From Alcaligenes faecalis (lineage in GTDB: Bacteria; Pseudomonadota; Gammaproteobacteria; Burkholderiales; Burkholderiaceae_B), in contig NZ_CP168006.1 in the NCBI RefSeq assembly GCF_041521385.1, forward strand, positions 3,218,184 through 3,282,183: 64,000 bases of DNA, read 5' to 3'. Under the pieces are notes generated by a model, which made no database searches, was not told the origin of the DNA, and worked only from the letters and a program-made list of their open reading frames with translations. The translations under genes were made by a program, and so were the position numbers. Of this stretch, positions 53,684 through 62,336 are shown in pieces. Every line of letters starts with the position of its first letter. The first letter of the stretch is position 1.

Positions 53684-53882
53684 GCGAAAGAGGTCGTAAA
53701 AGCGGAGCAGACCACAGTGTACCGGCTCCCTGGTACCTGTGTCTGGCAGCAGGTGTCACGTTGATGAGGGGGCAAACAAGTTTCACTGGACGGTAAGAGT
53801 TCAGGGGCTAAAATCAGGGTAAATCCCGAGCCAGCCAGCCGTTTTTCGGGTGTCTGCCAATTTCAGGTCCAAAGCTTATCTT

Positions 53883-55481
53883 ATGACTACATTAAGTTCC
53901 CCCTTGTTAACCGATAGAACCCAGATGCTGGGCGCCTTGGCGCGTGCCACGCAGGTGGATATGGTCGTGGTGGGGGGAGGGGCAACCGGCTTGGGTGTGG
54001 CCCTGGATGCGGCCCTGCGCGGCTTGAGCGTGGTGGTGTTGGAAGCCCAGGATTTTGCCAAGGGAACGTCCTCACGGGCGACCAAGCTGGTACACGGTGG
54101 GGTGCGTTATCTGGCCCAGGGAAATGTCAGCCTGGTGCGCGAGGCTTTGCGCGAACGCATGCATTTGCTGAGCAATGCGCCGCATCTGGCGCAGCGCCTG
54201 CCTTTTGTCATGCCCAGCTACAAGTGCTGGGAAACCCCGTTCTATGGGGTGGGCCTGATGGCCTATGACGGTTTGGCGGGGCGCGAGGGGCTGGGTCATA
54301 CCCAATTTTTGAGTGCTTCCAAGATCCGGCAGCTTTTGCCCGGTGCGCGGCAAAGTGGTTTGAAAGGTGGTGTGAAGTATTGGGATGGCCAGTTTGACGA
54401 TGCTCGTCTGGCCTTGGCGCTGGCCCGTACGGCGGCTTTGAATGGTGCTTTGCTGGTTAATTATTGCCCGGTGGTGGAAGTAGTGCATCACGAAGGCAAG
54501 GTGTCCGGGGTGCGTTGCCAGGACGCGGAAAGTGGTCAAACCTATGAGATCCAAAGCAAGTGCGTGGTCAATGCCACAGGGGTGTGGGTCGATCAACTCA
54601 GACAACTGGATGCACAGGAAGCTGGACGTGAAGTGCGCCCTCTGGTTTCGCCCAGCCAGGGTGTGCACTTGGTGGTGGATCAGGAGTTCTTGCCGGGTGA
54701 ACACGCTTTGCTGGTGCCACGTACCAAGGATGGTCGGGTGTTGTTTGCCGTGCCCTGGTTGGGCAAGCTGATTCTGGGAACAACCGACACTCCCCGGGAC
54801 GATATTCCCTTGGAACCACGTCCCTTGGCTCAGGAGGTGGATTTCATCCTGAAAGAGTCCGCCAACTATCTGCAAAAAGCCCCAAGTGTGCAGGATGTGC
54901 GCAGTATTTGGGTAGGTTTGCGACCTTTGGTACGTCCGACTGCCGAGCAGGCTGCGGGGCAGACGCAATCCATTAGCCGGGAGCACAGCATTACGGTGAG
55001 CACCAGTGGCTTGCTGACGGTAACCGGAGGCAAGTGGACAACCTATCGAGCCATGGCCGAGGACGTGTTGGAACGTTGCCAGCAGTCCGGTTTGCTGGGG
55101 CCTTTGCCTGCTTGCCGGACTCAGGAGCAACGTTTGGTAGGAGCGTCTTATGTAGGCGACCGGCGCTCTTTGGGGCGTACCGCTGGCTTGGATGCCTATG
55201 GAAGTGAGGCTGATTGGGTGCAGACCTTACCCGGTGCTGACCAAGAGCTGGCTCCAGGCCTGAGTGTTGCCATGGTGCGTTTTGCCTGTCGCTTTGAATA
55301 TGCTCGTACGGTGGAAGACATGCTGGCTCGTCGTTCGCGGCTCTTGTTTCTGGATGCGCGCCTGGCACAATCACTGGCCCCGGCGGTGGCGGCGATCATG
55401 CAAGAGGAAACGGGGCGTTCGCCCGAGTTGGGGGCGTTTCTGGAGCTGGCTGAGCAATACGCGACCGTGCCTACGTGCTAA
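53883..55481 (+). CDS. glpD: aerobic glycerol-3-phosphate dehydrogenase
   Basis: A 532-residue FAD enzyme, slightly longer than E. coli GlpD (501 aa). VVVGGGATGLGVALDAALRG binds FAD, and GTSSRATKLVHGGVRYLAQG plus GLRPLVRP are substrate-site signatures. It oxidises glycerol 3-phosphate to dihydroxyacetone phosphate at the inner membrane and reduces quinone. The ATG at 53883 is preferred over an in-frame start 11 codons upstream; neither has a strong ribosome site. Confidence 0.95.
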   Translation: MTTLSSPLLTDRTQMLGALARATQVDMVVVGGGATGLGVALDAALRGLSVVVLEAQDFAKGTSSRATKLVHGGVRYLAQGNVSLVREALRERMHLLSNAPHLAQRLPFVMPSYKCWETPFYGVGLMAYDGLAGREGLGHTQFLSASKIRQLLPGARQSGLKGGVKYWDGQFDDARLALALARTAALNGALLVNYCPVVEVVHHEGKVSGVRCQDAESGQTYEIQSKCVVNATGVWVDQLRQLDAQEAGREVRPLVSPSQGVHLVVDQEFLPGEHALLVPRTKDGRVLFAVPWLGKLILGTTDTPRDDIPLEPRPLAQEVDFILKESANYLQKAPSVQDVRSIWVGLRPLVRPTAEQAAGQTQSISREHSITVSTSGLLTVTGGKWTTYRAMAEDVLERCQQSGLLGPLPACRTQEQRLVGASYVGDRRSLGRTAGLDAYGSEADWVQTLPGADQELAPGLSVAMVRFACRFEYARTVEDMLARRSRLLFLDARLAQSLAPAVAAIMQEETGRSPELGAFLELAEQYATVPTC

Positions 55482-55559
55482 ACGCATACTTATTGCAGCC
55501 GGGCCTTGTGAACGCGCTGGCCCGGTGCGGTTTACTCCCTGTGCGGGCTTGCCGCTGAA

Positions 55560-56057
55560 TCAATCAAAGAATGTGCGAGCCGTTTCAAAGCGTTTGGCGA
55601 AATAGGGATTATCCAAAGAGTCAATTCGTACACGTCCACCGCTGGAGGGCGCGTTGATGAACTGTTGCTTACCTATATAGATACCGACATGCGAGTTGGG
55701 CGCGCCCAGTGTATTAAAAAACACCAGATCACCTGGGCGTAGTTGTGAGCGGCTGACGCGACGGGCTGCGTTGGCCTGATCGCTGGTACGGCGCGGAACA
55801 ACTGAGCTGGATTCCTGACTGAACACATAATGCACCAACCCGCTGCAATCAAAGCCGGTGGACGGCTCGCGTCCGCCATAGCGGTACGGCGTATCCAGCA
55901 AGCTCAAGGCGGATAGGACTACAGCGGAGCGTCGTTGCTCATCAAGCTCAACGGTATGAGTCGCGGCGGGGCGCGAAGCCGGAGTGTGCGCGCAGGCAGC
56001 CAGAAGCAGTGTCAGGCACAGGGCAAGCAGACGTTGCGTAAAAGCAGCAGGAATCAT
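55560..56057 (-). CDS. NlpC/P60 (C40) family lipoprotein, peptidoglycan endopeptidase
   Basis: A 165-residue lipoprotein: LLLAAC is a lipobox with Cys22 as the lipid-modified residue. The C40 domain has catalytic Cys71 (FDCSGLVHYVF) and His123 (NSHVGIYIG). The third polar residue is Asn135 in FINAPSSGG, where Spr/MepS has His. It probably cleaves peptide cross-links of murein in the periplasm. It stands alone, converging with glpD. Confidence 0.88.
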   Translation of the reverse strand: MIPAAFTQRLLALCLTLLLAACAHTPASRPAATHTVELDEQRRSAVVLSALSLLDTPYRYGGREPSTGFDCSGLVHYVFSQESSSVVPRRTSDQANAARRVSRSQLRPGDLVFFNTLGAPNSHVGIYIGKQQFINAPSSGGRVRIDSLDNPYFAKRFETARTFFD

Positions 56058-56484
56058 AGGCTGTTACAAAACGGATGTGGGGTTGGGAGCACAAACGCCT
56101 AGCAGAAGAATATCCGATATTTCGTCGATTTTCAGGCAGAGCCTGAGCGAGATCGATGAAGTATCAATGAAATAATGATCAATTCATGCAACAAAACATA
56201 TTTTTGAAACAGGCGTTTTGACTTTTGTCATGTTACATCTAGTTTATATCTACAACATTAAGTGAGCATCTGATAATATTCTGCTGTGTCTTGATACGTT
56301 TATTGCATAAATCCGACGTTTTCCATGTTTTTAGAGTATTCATGGACAGTTTGTGTCGGGAGCGTTGATAATGTAAAAATTGTATTCGAGCAATATATTG
56401 CAAGGCATGATACATATTTATGTAACTTTACGTGTTTTAAATGTGTTTTGTTACAAAAACTAGCTGATTAACAGTTTTACAAGG
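56058..56484. promoter_or_regulatory. AT-rich control region upstream of flhDC
   Basis: This 427-base gap contains no gene. From about 56150 it is markedly AT-rich compared with its surroundings and precedes the flagellar master operon, whose long leaders in other bacteria gather many regulators. I cannot assign a specific promoter or operator with confidence. Confidence 0.5.
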
Positions 56485-56493
56485 ATGGCTGAC

Positions 56494-56820
56494 ATGCCCG
56501 TATCGGAAAATTCGCTGCTGAATGATATTCAGGAAGTCAATTTGTCGTACTTGTTACTTGCGCAACGCTTGCTGCGGGAGAACTTCTCGGCAGGTATGTT
56601 CCGTTTGGGCTTTGACTCTGATGTGGCAGAGACCTTGCTGCGTCTGTCGCCTGCTCAATTGGTCAAACTGGCCAGCTCCAGTTCGTTGATTTGCGGTTTC
56701 CGTTTCAACGATTACGACCTGCTTTCCACCTTGACGCAGGATGTGCTCGGAGGGGTATTGCAGCAGGCTCACTCCACCATTCTTCTGTCCCAACGCGCGA
56801 CGGCAGAGCAAGCCGGTTGA
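56494..56820 (+). CDS. flhD: flagellar transcriptional activator FlhD
   Basis: A 108-residue helical regulator. [24 protein letters not shown] and [24 protein letters not shown] are the FlhD signatures, the latter with the single conserved Cys. With FlhC it forms the FlhD4C2 complex that activates class II flagellar genes. An ATG at 56485 is in frame but directly abuts the AAGG site; the ATG at 56494 has normal spacing. flhC follows after 30 bases. Confidence 0.93.
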   Translation: MPVSENSLLNDIQEVNLSYLLLAQRLLRENFSAGMFRLGFDSDVAETLLRLSPAQLVKLASSSSLICGFRFNDYDLLSTLTQDVLGGVLQQAHSTILLSQRATAEQAG

Positions 56821-56850
56821 ACCGGCTGCGAACTTATTAGATCAAGAACT

Positions 56851-57501
56851 ATGGCTATAAAAAGCGTCGCCAAAGAAGCCCAGGAAATTGGGCTGGCTTC
56901 CGACATGATTGAACTGGGGGCGCGCTTGCAGGTTCTGCAAGCAGAAACATCACTAAGTTATGACCGACTGGCTCGTTTGTACCGTGAAGTCAAAGGCTGC
57001 TCACCGCCTAAAGGCATGCTCCCTTTTTCGGTTGATTGGTTCATGACCTGGCTGCCCAATATTCACTCCAGCCTTTTCTTCAGCATTTACCAGTTCATGA
57101 CCGTCCATACGCCGTGCGACAAAAGCCGTGCCTTGGTCGAAGCCTATCGCCTGTACCTGGAGCAGGCCTCGGCCGGGCGCTTGGATATGGAGCCAGATGA
57201 AGAGCCGGTGTTGAGTTTTACCCGTGCCTGGATGCTGTTGCGCTTTTTTGATAGCGGCTTGTTGCAACTGTCCCAGTGCGAACGCTGCAAAGGGGGGTTT
57301 GTGGCCCATGCACATGATCCTGAAGCGGGTTTTATCTGTGCCATTTGCCGTCCCCCTCCACGCGCCGGCAAGACGCGTGCCAGCAAGGCTCGCAGCAGTT
57401 CTAAGTCTCCTGCCAGTAAAAGCCGAAAATCAGAGCCTGTCAGGCAGTCGCGATCCAAGGCACCAGGGCACGTCAATGTCCAGGTAGACATGCCCGTTTA
57501 G
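56851..57501 (+). CDS. flhC: flagellar transcriptional activator FlhC
   Basis: A 216-residue zinc protein. CERC and CAIC (about residues 147-150 and 167-170) form the four-Cys zinc site of FlhC. The basic, Ser/Lys-rich C-terminal tail (from about residue 172, KTRASKARSSSKSPASKSRK) is longer than in enteric FlhC (192 aa) and may add DNA contacts. It is the DNA-binding partner of FlhD. Confidence 0.94.
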   Translation: MAIKSVAKEAQEIGLASDMIELGARLQVLQAETSLSYDRLARLYREVKGCSPPKGMLPFSVDWFMTWLPNIHSSLFFSIYQFMTVHTPCDKSRALVEAYRLYLEQASAGRLDMEPDEEPVLSFTRAWMLLRFFDSGLLQLSQCERCKGGFVAHAHDPEAGFICAICRPPPRAGKTRASKARSSSKSPASKSRKSEPVRQSRSKAPGHVNVQVDMPV

Positions 57502-57692
57502 CAAGAGCTTTTGTCGTCAGTATGCAGCAAAGCCGGATAGATGCTGGTTTTTGATGTGGATCTGATAAGAATCTGAACGTGTCAAGGCAACTGGAAGCGT
57601 TGATCTAGGCTGGAAAAAGGCCATTAACGCGTCGTTTTAGCCCTGTTGCTTGCCGCCATCATTAGCAGCGTGTATTTGAAGAAGGCGTATCC

Positions 57693-58568
57693 GTGCTTAT
57701 CATCCTTGGATATATCATTGTTTTCGTTTCCGTTTTCGGGAGCTTTGTGGGGCTGGGTGGGCATTTGGGTGCGCTTTACCAGCCTTTTGAGTTATTGCTG
57801 ATCGGTGGCGCGGCCCTTGGGGCCTATTTTGCGTCCAATAGCGGTAAATCCATCAAACTGCTGGCCAGATCCCTGCCGACCGCTTTTCGGAGCAGCCCCT
57901 ACAACAAGCAGTTGTATATGCAGTTGATGGGCATGTTGTCGGTGCTGCTGAACAAGGCGCGCCGTGATGGCATGATGTCCATTGAGGCCGATATCGAAAA
58001 CCCTGAGCAAAGTTCTATCTTTGCGGATTATCCCAATGTGGTGAAGGATCCGGTGCTGATGAACTTTGTGTCCGACTACCTGCGTTTGATGATCAGCGGC
58101 AATATGAGCTCGTTTGAAATTGAGACGCTGATGGATCAGGACATTGAAACCCACCAGCATGAACTCAATGTGCCTGCACGTGCCTTGCGAGAAGTGGCTG
58201 ACGCCTTGCCGGCTTTCGGGATTGTTGCAGCGGTGCTGGGGGTGGTCAAAGCCCTGGCCTCGGTGGACCAGCCGCCCGCCGTGTTGGCCGACCTGATTTC
58301 CAAGGCCATGGTGGGAACCTTTCTGGGTATTTTGATGGCCTACGGTTTTGTCGCGCCGCTGGCGGCCACGATCGAACGCCGCACTTCGGATTCGGTCAAG
58401 GTTCTGGAATGTATCAAGGTGACCTTGCTGGCCAACTTGAACGGTTATCCACCCCAACTGGCCGTGGAGTTTGGCCGTAAAGTGTTGTTCTCTTCCGATC
58501 GCCCCTCGTTCCAGGAGCTGGAGGAGCATGTGCGTCAGGCCCGTTCGGGTGCTGGCCGCAAAGCCTAA
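57693..58568 (+). CDS. motA: flagellar motor stator protein MotA
   Basis: A 291-residue inner-membrane protein, close to E. coli MotA (295 aa) throughout. Four membrane segments, a large cytoplasmic loop with the charged segment that touches FliG, and PAFGIVAAVLGVVKAL plus AMVGTFLGILMAYGFVAPLA near the C-terminus are present. With MotB it forms the proton channel of the stator. The start is GTG at 57693 behind GAAGG. motB follows after 12 bases. Confidence 0.95.
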   Translation: MLIILGYIIVFVSVFGSFVGLGGHLGALYQPFELLLIGGAALGAYFASNSGKSIKLLARSLPTAFRSSPYNKQLYMQLMGMLSVLLNKARRDGMMSIEADIENPEQSSIFADYPNVVKDPVLMNFVSDYLRLMISGNMSSFEIETLMDQDIETHQHELNVPARALREVADALPAFGIVAAVLGVVKALASVDQPPAVLADLISKAMVGTFLGILMAYGFVAPLAATIERRTSDSVKVLECIKVTLLANLNGYPPQLAVEFGRKVLFSSDRPSFQELEEHVRQARSGAGRKA

Positions 58569-58580
58569 GCGGATACGTTT

Positions 58581-59519
58581 ATGAGTAATCATACGGATCG
58601 CGTGGTTATCCGTCGCAAGAAGATGGCCCATGCCGAGCATCATGGCGGTAGCTGGAAAATTGCGTATGCCGACTTCATGACGGCGATGATGGCTTTTTTT
58701 CTGGTGATGTGGATTCTTTCTCTGGTTCCCAAGCAAGACTTGAAGGAAATCGCCGATTACTTTCGCATGCCCTTGATGGATGCGGTCTCGGGGGGCTATC
58801 AGGCTGATTACTCGCGCAGTGTCATCCCTGGTGGCCAGCCCAGCCTGGTTCCTAATCCTCATCCCGGTGTCAGCTCCAATCAGGCCGCCGATGATCGTCA
58901 GGACGTCGAGCGTCTGGAGGATTTGAAATCGGCACTGGAAGAGCTCATTCGTATTGATCCCGTTCTCAAGGAGTTCCGCCCGCAGTTGCTGCTGGACATG
59001 ACCCAGGACGGTTTGCGTATTCAGATCATTGATCGTCAAAGCCGTCCCATGTTCTCTACGGGCAGTGCGCAGGTGCAACTTTACATGCGGGCCATTTTGC
59101 GTTCGCTCAGTGCTCCCTTGAACGAAATGCCTAACCGTATCCTGATTTCCGGTCACACTGACTCGCTGCAATATGCCAGTGGCGAGCGTTTGTACAGTAA
59201 CTGGGAGCTGTCTGCCGACCGTGCCAATGCCGCTCGACAGGAACTGGTGGCCGGTGGCCTGGCCGAGGACAAGGTCAAGCAGGTTGTAGGTTTGGCCGAT
59301 AGTGTAAGTCTGGTTAAAGATAACCCGGCTGCCGCCGTAAATCGACGTATCAGCCTGCTCGTGCTCAATAGCCGAGCGGAACGACGCATGGATGAGCAGG
59401 CCGCAAGCGGGTCGCAAGAGTTTGATTTGCGCGAAGCCATGCAGGAGACCGAGGGGCCAATCAGTATTCATATTCCCGGTCTGCCTGAAATGCCTTCTGC
59501 CTTGCCAATGGCGCCTTAG
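58581..59519 (+). CDS. motB: flagellar motor protein MotB
   Basis: A 312-residue stator subunit. The single membrane segment after a basic N-terminus contains YADFMTAMMAFFLVMW with Asp31, the proton-binding residue. The C-terminal OmpA-like domain (about 150-270; SGHTDSLQYASGERLYSNWE) anchors it to peptidoglycan. Length matches E. coli MotB (308 aa). Confidence 0.95.
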   Translation: MSNHTDRVVIRRKKMAHAEHHGGSWKIAYADFMTAMMAFFLVMWILSLVPKQDLKEIADYFRMPLMDAVSGGYQADYSRSVIPGGQPSLVPNPHPGVSSNQAADDRQDVERLEDLKSALEELIRIDPVLKEFRPQLLLDMTQDGLRIQIIDRQSRPMFSTGSAQVQLYMRAILRSLSAPLNEMPNRILISGHTDSLQYASGERLYSNWELSADRANAARQELVAGGLAEDKVKQVVGLADSVSLVKDNPAAAVNRRISLLVLNSRAERRMDEQAASGSQEFDLREAMQETEGPISIHIPGLPEMPSALPMAP

Positions 59520-59604
59520 GGCCTGCTGGCAGCCCGACGGTCGACGTGATTGGGCTGTGCTTTTTGTTTTGTTGTTCTAAGCCATAACCAGGAAGGAAGT
59601 GTTC

Positions 59605-61692
59605 ATGAGCTCCGGCGTAGATCTGAGTCAGTTTTACGAAACCTTTTTCGATGAAGCCGATGAGTTGCTGGCGGACATGGAACGCTTGCTGCTGGAGTTG
59701 GATCTGGACGAGCCTGACCGCGATCAGCTCAATGCCATCTTTCGGGCCGCGCACTCGATCAAGGGGGGCGCAGGCACGTTTGGTTGTTTCGGTCAGTTGG
59801 CTGAAACCACCCACTTACTCGAAAATCTGCTCGATCTGGTCCGTAATGGCGAGATGCAATTACGCAAGGACATGATTGACCTCTTTCTGGAAACCAAGGA
59901 CGTGCTAACCGGACAAGTCAATGCCTACCGCGAGGAACAGGAGCCTGACGAGCAAGCCTACACCCGCATCTGTGCGCAACTGAGGCAATTGGCCCTGGAA
60001 CAAAAGGGCATTCTGGCAACGGACACGAAAGGAACTGAAGCGATTCTGCAAGCCGAAGCAGAACCCGAGCCGGAACCGGTTGCCAATACGGATGGCCTGC
60101 CACTGTGGGTGTCGATGGGGCCGGTGTCGGATAAAGATGCCGAGGCGCTGCAACAAGAAATGGAGTTGATGGGCACGATCGTTCATCAAACCCATGAAGG
60201 TGATCGCCTGGATATCTGGGTGGAAACCACCGGTTCGGCTGACGATATTCTGGCCGTGTGCTGCTTTATTCTGAACGCTGATCAAGTGTCGGTAAAACCG
60301 GCTGCGGCCCCTGGGCAAGCTGCAGCGCCAGCATCTGTCGCCGCTTCTGCTCCTGCCGCCACAGTGGCTGCCGAGCCTGCTGCCCCCGCCGTCGCACCGA
60401 CCACTCCAGCCCCCGCTCCTGTTGCCGCCGAGTCTGAAAAAACCGAAACGCCTGCTCCTGCTGCTGCCCCTAAAGCGGCAGACAAACCCGCCAAGGCCGC
60501 CGCTCCCAAAGAGTCCGGCACCATTCGTGTCGGCGTGGAAAAAGTCGACCAGATCATCAACCTGGTAGGCGAGTTGGTCATTACCCAGGCCATGCTGGTG
60601 CAAACGGCCTCAACGCTGGATCCTGTTGTGCATGATCGCTTGCTGAACGGTATCGAGCAACTGGAGCGCAATGCGCGCGACTTGCAAGAGTCCGTGATGT
60701 CTATTCGCATGATGCCGATGGACTACGTGTTCAGCCGCTTCCCGCGTGTGGTGCGTGAAAGCGCCGCGCGTATGAACAAGAAAATTCGCCTGGTTACCAA
60801 AGGGCAGGCCACCGAGCTGGACAAGAGCCTGATCGAACGCATCATTGATCCGCTCACTCACCTGGTGCGCAACAGTATCGACCACGGCATTGAAATGCCC
60901 GAGGATCGTCTGGCTGCGGGCAAGGAAGAAGAGGGCGTGCTGACCTTGTCGGCCCAGCATCAGGGTGGTCACATCATTATTGAAGTGGTGGATGATGGTG
61001 CTGGTCTGAACCGCGAACGTATTTTGAAAAAAGCCATGTCCTCGGGTTTGCCGGTGACCGAGACCATGCCGGACGATGAGGTCTGGCAACTGATCTTTGC
61101 ACCGGGCTTTTCGACGGCCGAGAAGGTTACGGAAATTTCCGGGCGTGGTGTGGGTATGGACGTGGTGCGACGCAATATTCAAAGCATGGGTGGTCACGTG
61201 CAACTGTACTCGCGAGCGGGTATGGGCACCACCACCCGCATTGTCCTGCCTCTGACTCTGGCGATTCTGGATGGTATGTCGGTGCAGGTAGGCAATGAGG
61301 TCTTTATCTTGCCGTTGGCGCACGTGACCGAATCCATGCAGCCCACCGAAGAGCAGTTGCGCCGTGTGTCCGATACCGATCACGTGATGTTTGTCCGTGG
61401 CGAGTATCTGCCCCTGATTTCCCTGCGGGACATTTTCTCGGTTGAAGAGGCCGAGAAGGATGTGACCCGTGCGATTGCCGTTATCTTGCAGGCTGAAGAC
61501 ATGCGCTTTGCCTTGCTGGTCGATCACCTGATTGGCCAGCATCAAGTCGTGGTCAAGAACCTGGAAGCCAACTACCGAAAAATACCGGGTATTTCCGCTG
61601 CCACCATATTGGGCGATGGCAGCGTAGCCCTGATTGTTGATGTTTTTGCCTTGCAACGTCTGGCGCGTGACCCCGCCTCGACGTGGGCCTGA
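59605..61692 (+). CDS. cheA: chemotaxis histidine kinase CheA
   Basis: A 695-residue kinase. The P1 domain has phosphorylated His50 in [18 protein letters not shown] region of about 90 residues (about 155-230) may be a P2-like domain, then comes an Ala/Pro-rich linker (about 230-305). P3 dimerisation, the P4 ATPase ([42 protein letters not shown]) and the CheW-like P5 follow. It phosphorylates CheY and CheB on receptor command. The ATG at 59605 has GAAGGAAG five bases upstream and is preferred over the GTG at 59599. Confidence 0.95.
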   Translation: MSSGVDLSQFYETFFDEADELLADMERLLLELDLDEPDRDQLNAIFRAAHSIKGGAGTFGCFGQLAETTHLLENLLDLVRNGEMQLRKDMIDLFLETKDVLTGQVNAYREEQEPDEQAYTRICAQLRQLALEQKGILATDTKGTEAILQAEAEPEPEPVANTDGLPLWVSMGPVSDKDAEALQQEMELMGTIVHQTHEGDRLDIWVETTGSADDILAVCCFILNADQVSVKPAAAPGQAAAPASVAASAPAATVAAEPAAPAVAPTTPAPAPVAAESEKTETPAPAAAPKAADKPAKAAAPKESGTIRVGVEKVDQIINLVGELVITQAMLVQTASTLDPVVHDRLLNGIEQLERNARDLQESVMSIRMMPMDYVFSRFPRVVRESAARMNKKIRLVTKGQATELDKSLIERIIDPLTHLVRNSIDHGIEMPEDRLAAGKEEEGVLTLSAQHQGGHIIIEVVDDGAGLNRERILKKAMSSGLPVTETMPDDEVWQLIFAPGFSTAEKVTEISGRGVGMDVVRRNIQSMGGHVQLYSRAGMGTTTRIVLPLTLAILDGMSVQVGNEVFILPLAHVTESMQPTEEQLRRVSDTDHVMFVRGEYLPLISLRDIFSVEEAEKDVTRAIAVILQAEDMRFALLVDHLIGQHQVVVKNLEANYRKIPGISAATILGDGSVALIVDVFALQRLARDPASTWA

Positions 61693-61708
61693 TTATTCGG
61701 AGATCTTT

Positions 61709-62209
61709 ATGTCCAACGACTTTACTTCCCACTCCGAAGCTGCTGAGGTTGGCGGCAAGGAGTATCTGGTATTTACTCTGGGCGACCAGGAATACGGTAT
61801 CGATATTCTGAAGGTTCAGGAAATACGCGGCTACGACTCCCAGACCGTCACCCGCATTGCCAATGTGCCCCATTTCATCAAGGGCGTAACCAATCTGCGT
61901 GGCGTGATTGTGCCTATCGTGGACCTGCGCGTGCGCTTTAACATGGAACGCGTGGAGTACGACCACCAGACGGTGGTGGTGATTCTGAATCTGCGCGATC
62001 GCGTGGTCGGTGTGGTGGTGGATGGCGTGTCGGACGTGCTGGTTTTGCAGTCGTCCCAGATCAGCGCCGCTCCCAGCTTCGGCACGGCTTTCTCGACTGA
62101 ATACCTGACCGGAATCGGTACGCTGGGTGAACGCATGCTGATTTTGGTGGATATTGAAAAATTGATGACCAGTGAAGAAATGGCACTGGTCGATAGCGCA
62201 GTGGCCTGA
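61709..62209 (+). CDS. cheW: chemotaxis adaptor CheW
   Basis: A 166-residue adaptor, the length of E. coli CheW (167 aa). [20 protein letters not shown] at the N-terminus, [19 protein letters not shown] and [13 protein letters not shown] are typical. It couples chemoreceptors to CheA. It follows cheA by 16 bases in one operon. Confidence 0.96.
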   Translation: MSNDFTSHSEAAEVGGKEYLVFTLGDQEYGIDILKVQEIRGYDSQTVTRIANVPHFIKGVTNLRGVIVPIVDLRVRFNMERVEYDHQTVVVILNLRDRVVGVVVDGVSDVLVLQSSQISAAPSFGTAFSTEYLTGIGTLGERMLILVDIEKLMTSEEMALVDSAVA

Positions 62210-62336
62210 TCGCCCGAGTCTGCAAAGACTTGCAAAGCGGGGACCTGTTTGAGCGGTCCTTCAAGGAATGTTCGGGTCGGGGGAGGCGTCACAAGCGCCT
62301 CTGATGTTCGGATCTACTCTAGACAAGGTGCTTGCA

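Noticed and set aside
55499..55525. CCGGGCC/GGCCCGG hairpin after glpD as terminator
   Set aside because: Short stem, 13-base loop and no T tract on either strand.
57792..59471. 559-codon minus-strand frame opposite motA-motB
   Set aside because: Antisense to two highly conserved motor genes.
62210..62336. Terminator between cheW and the chemoreceptor gene
   Set aside because: Only a five-base GGACC/GGTCC stem is visible without a T tract; read-through into the receptor gene is more likely.
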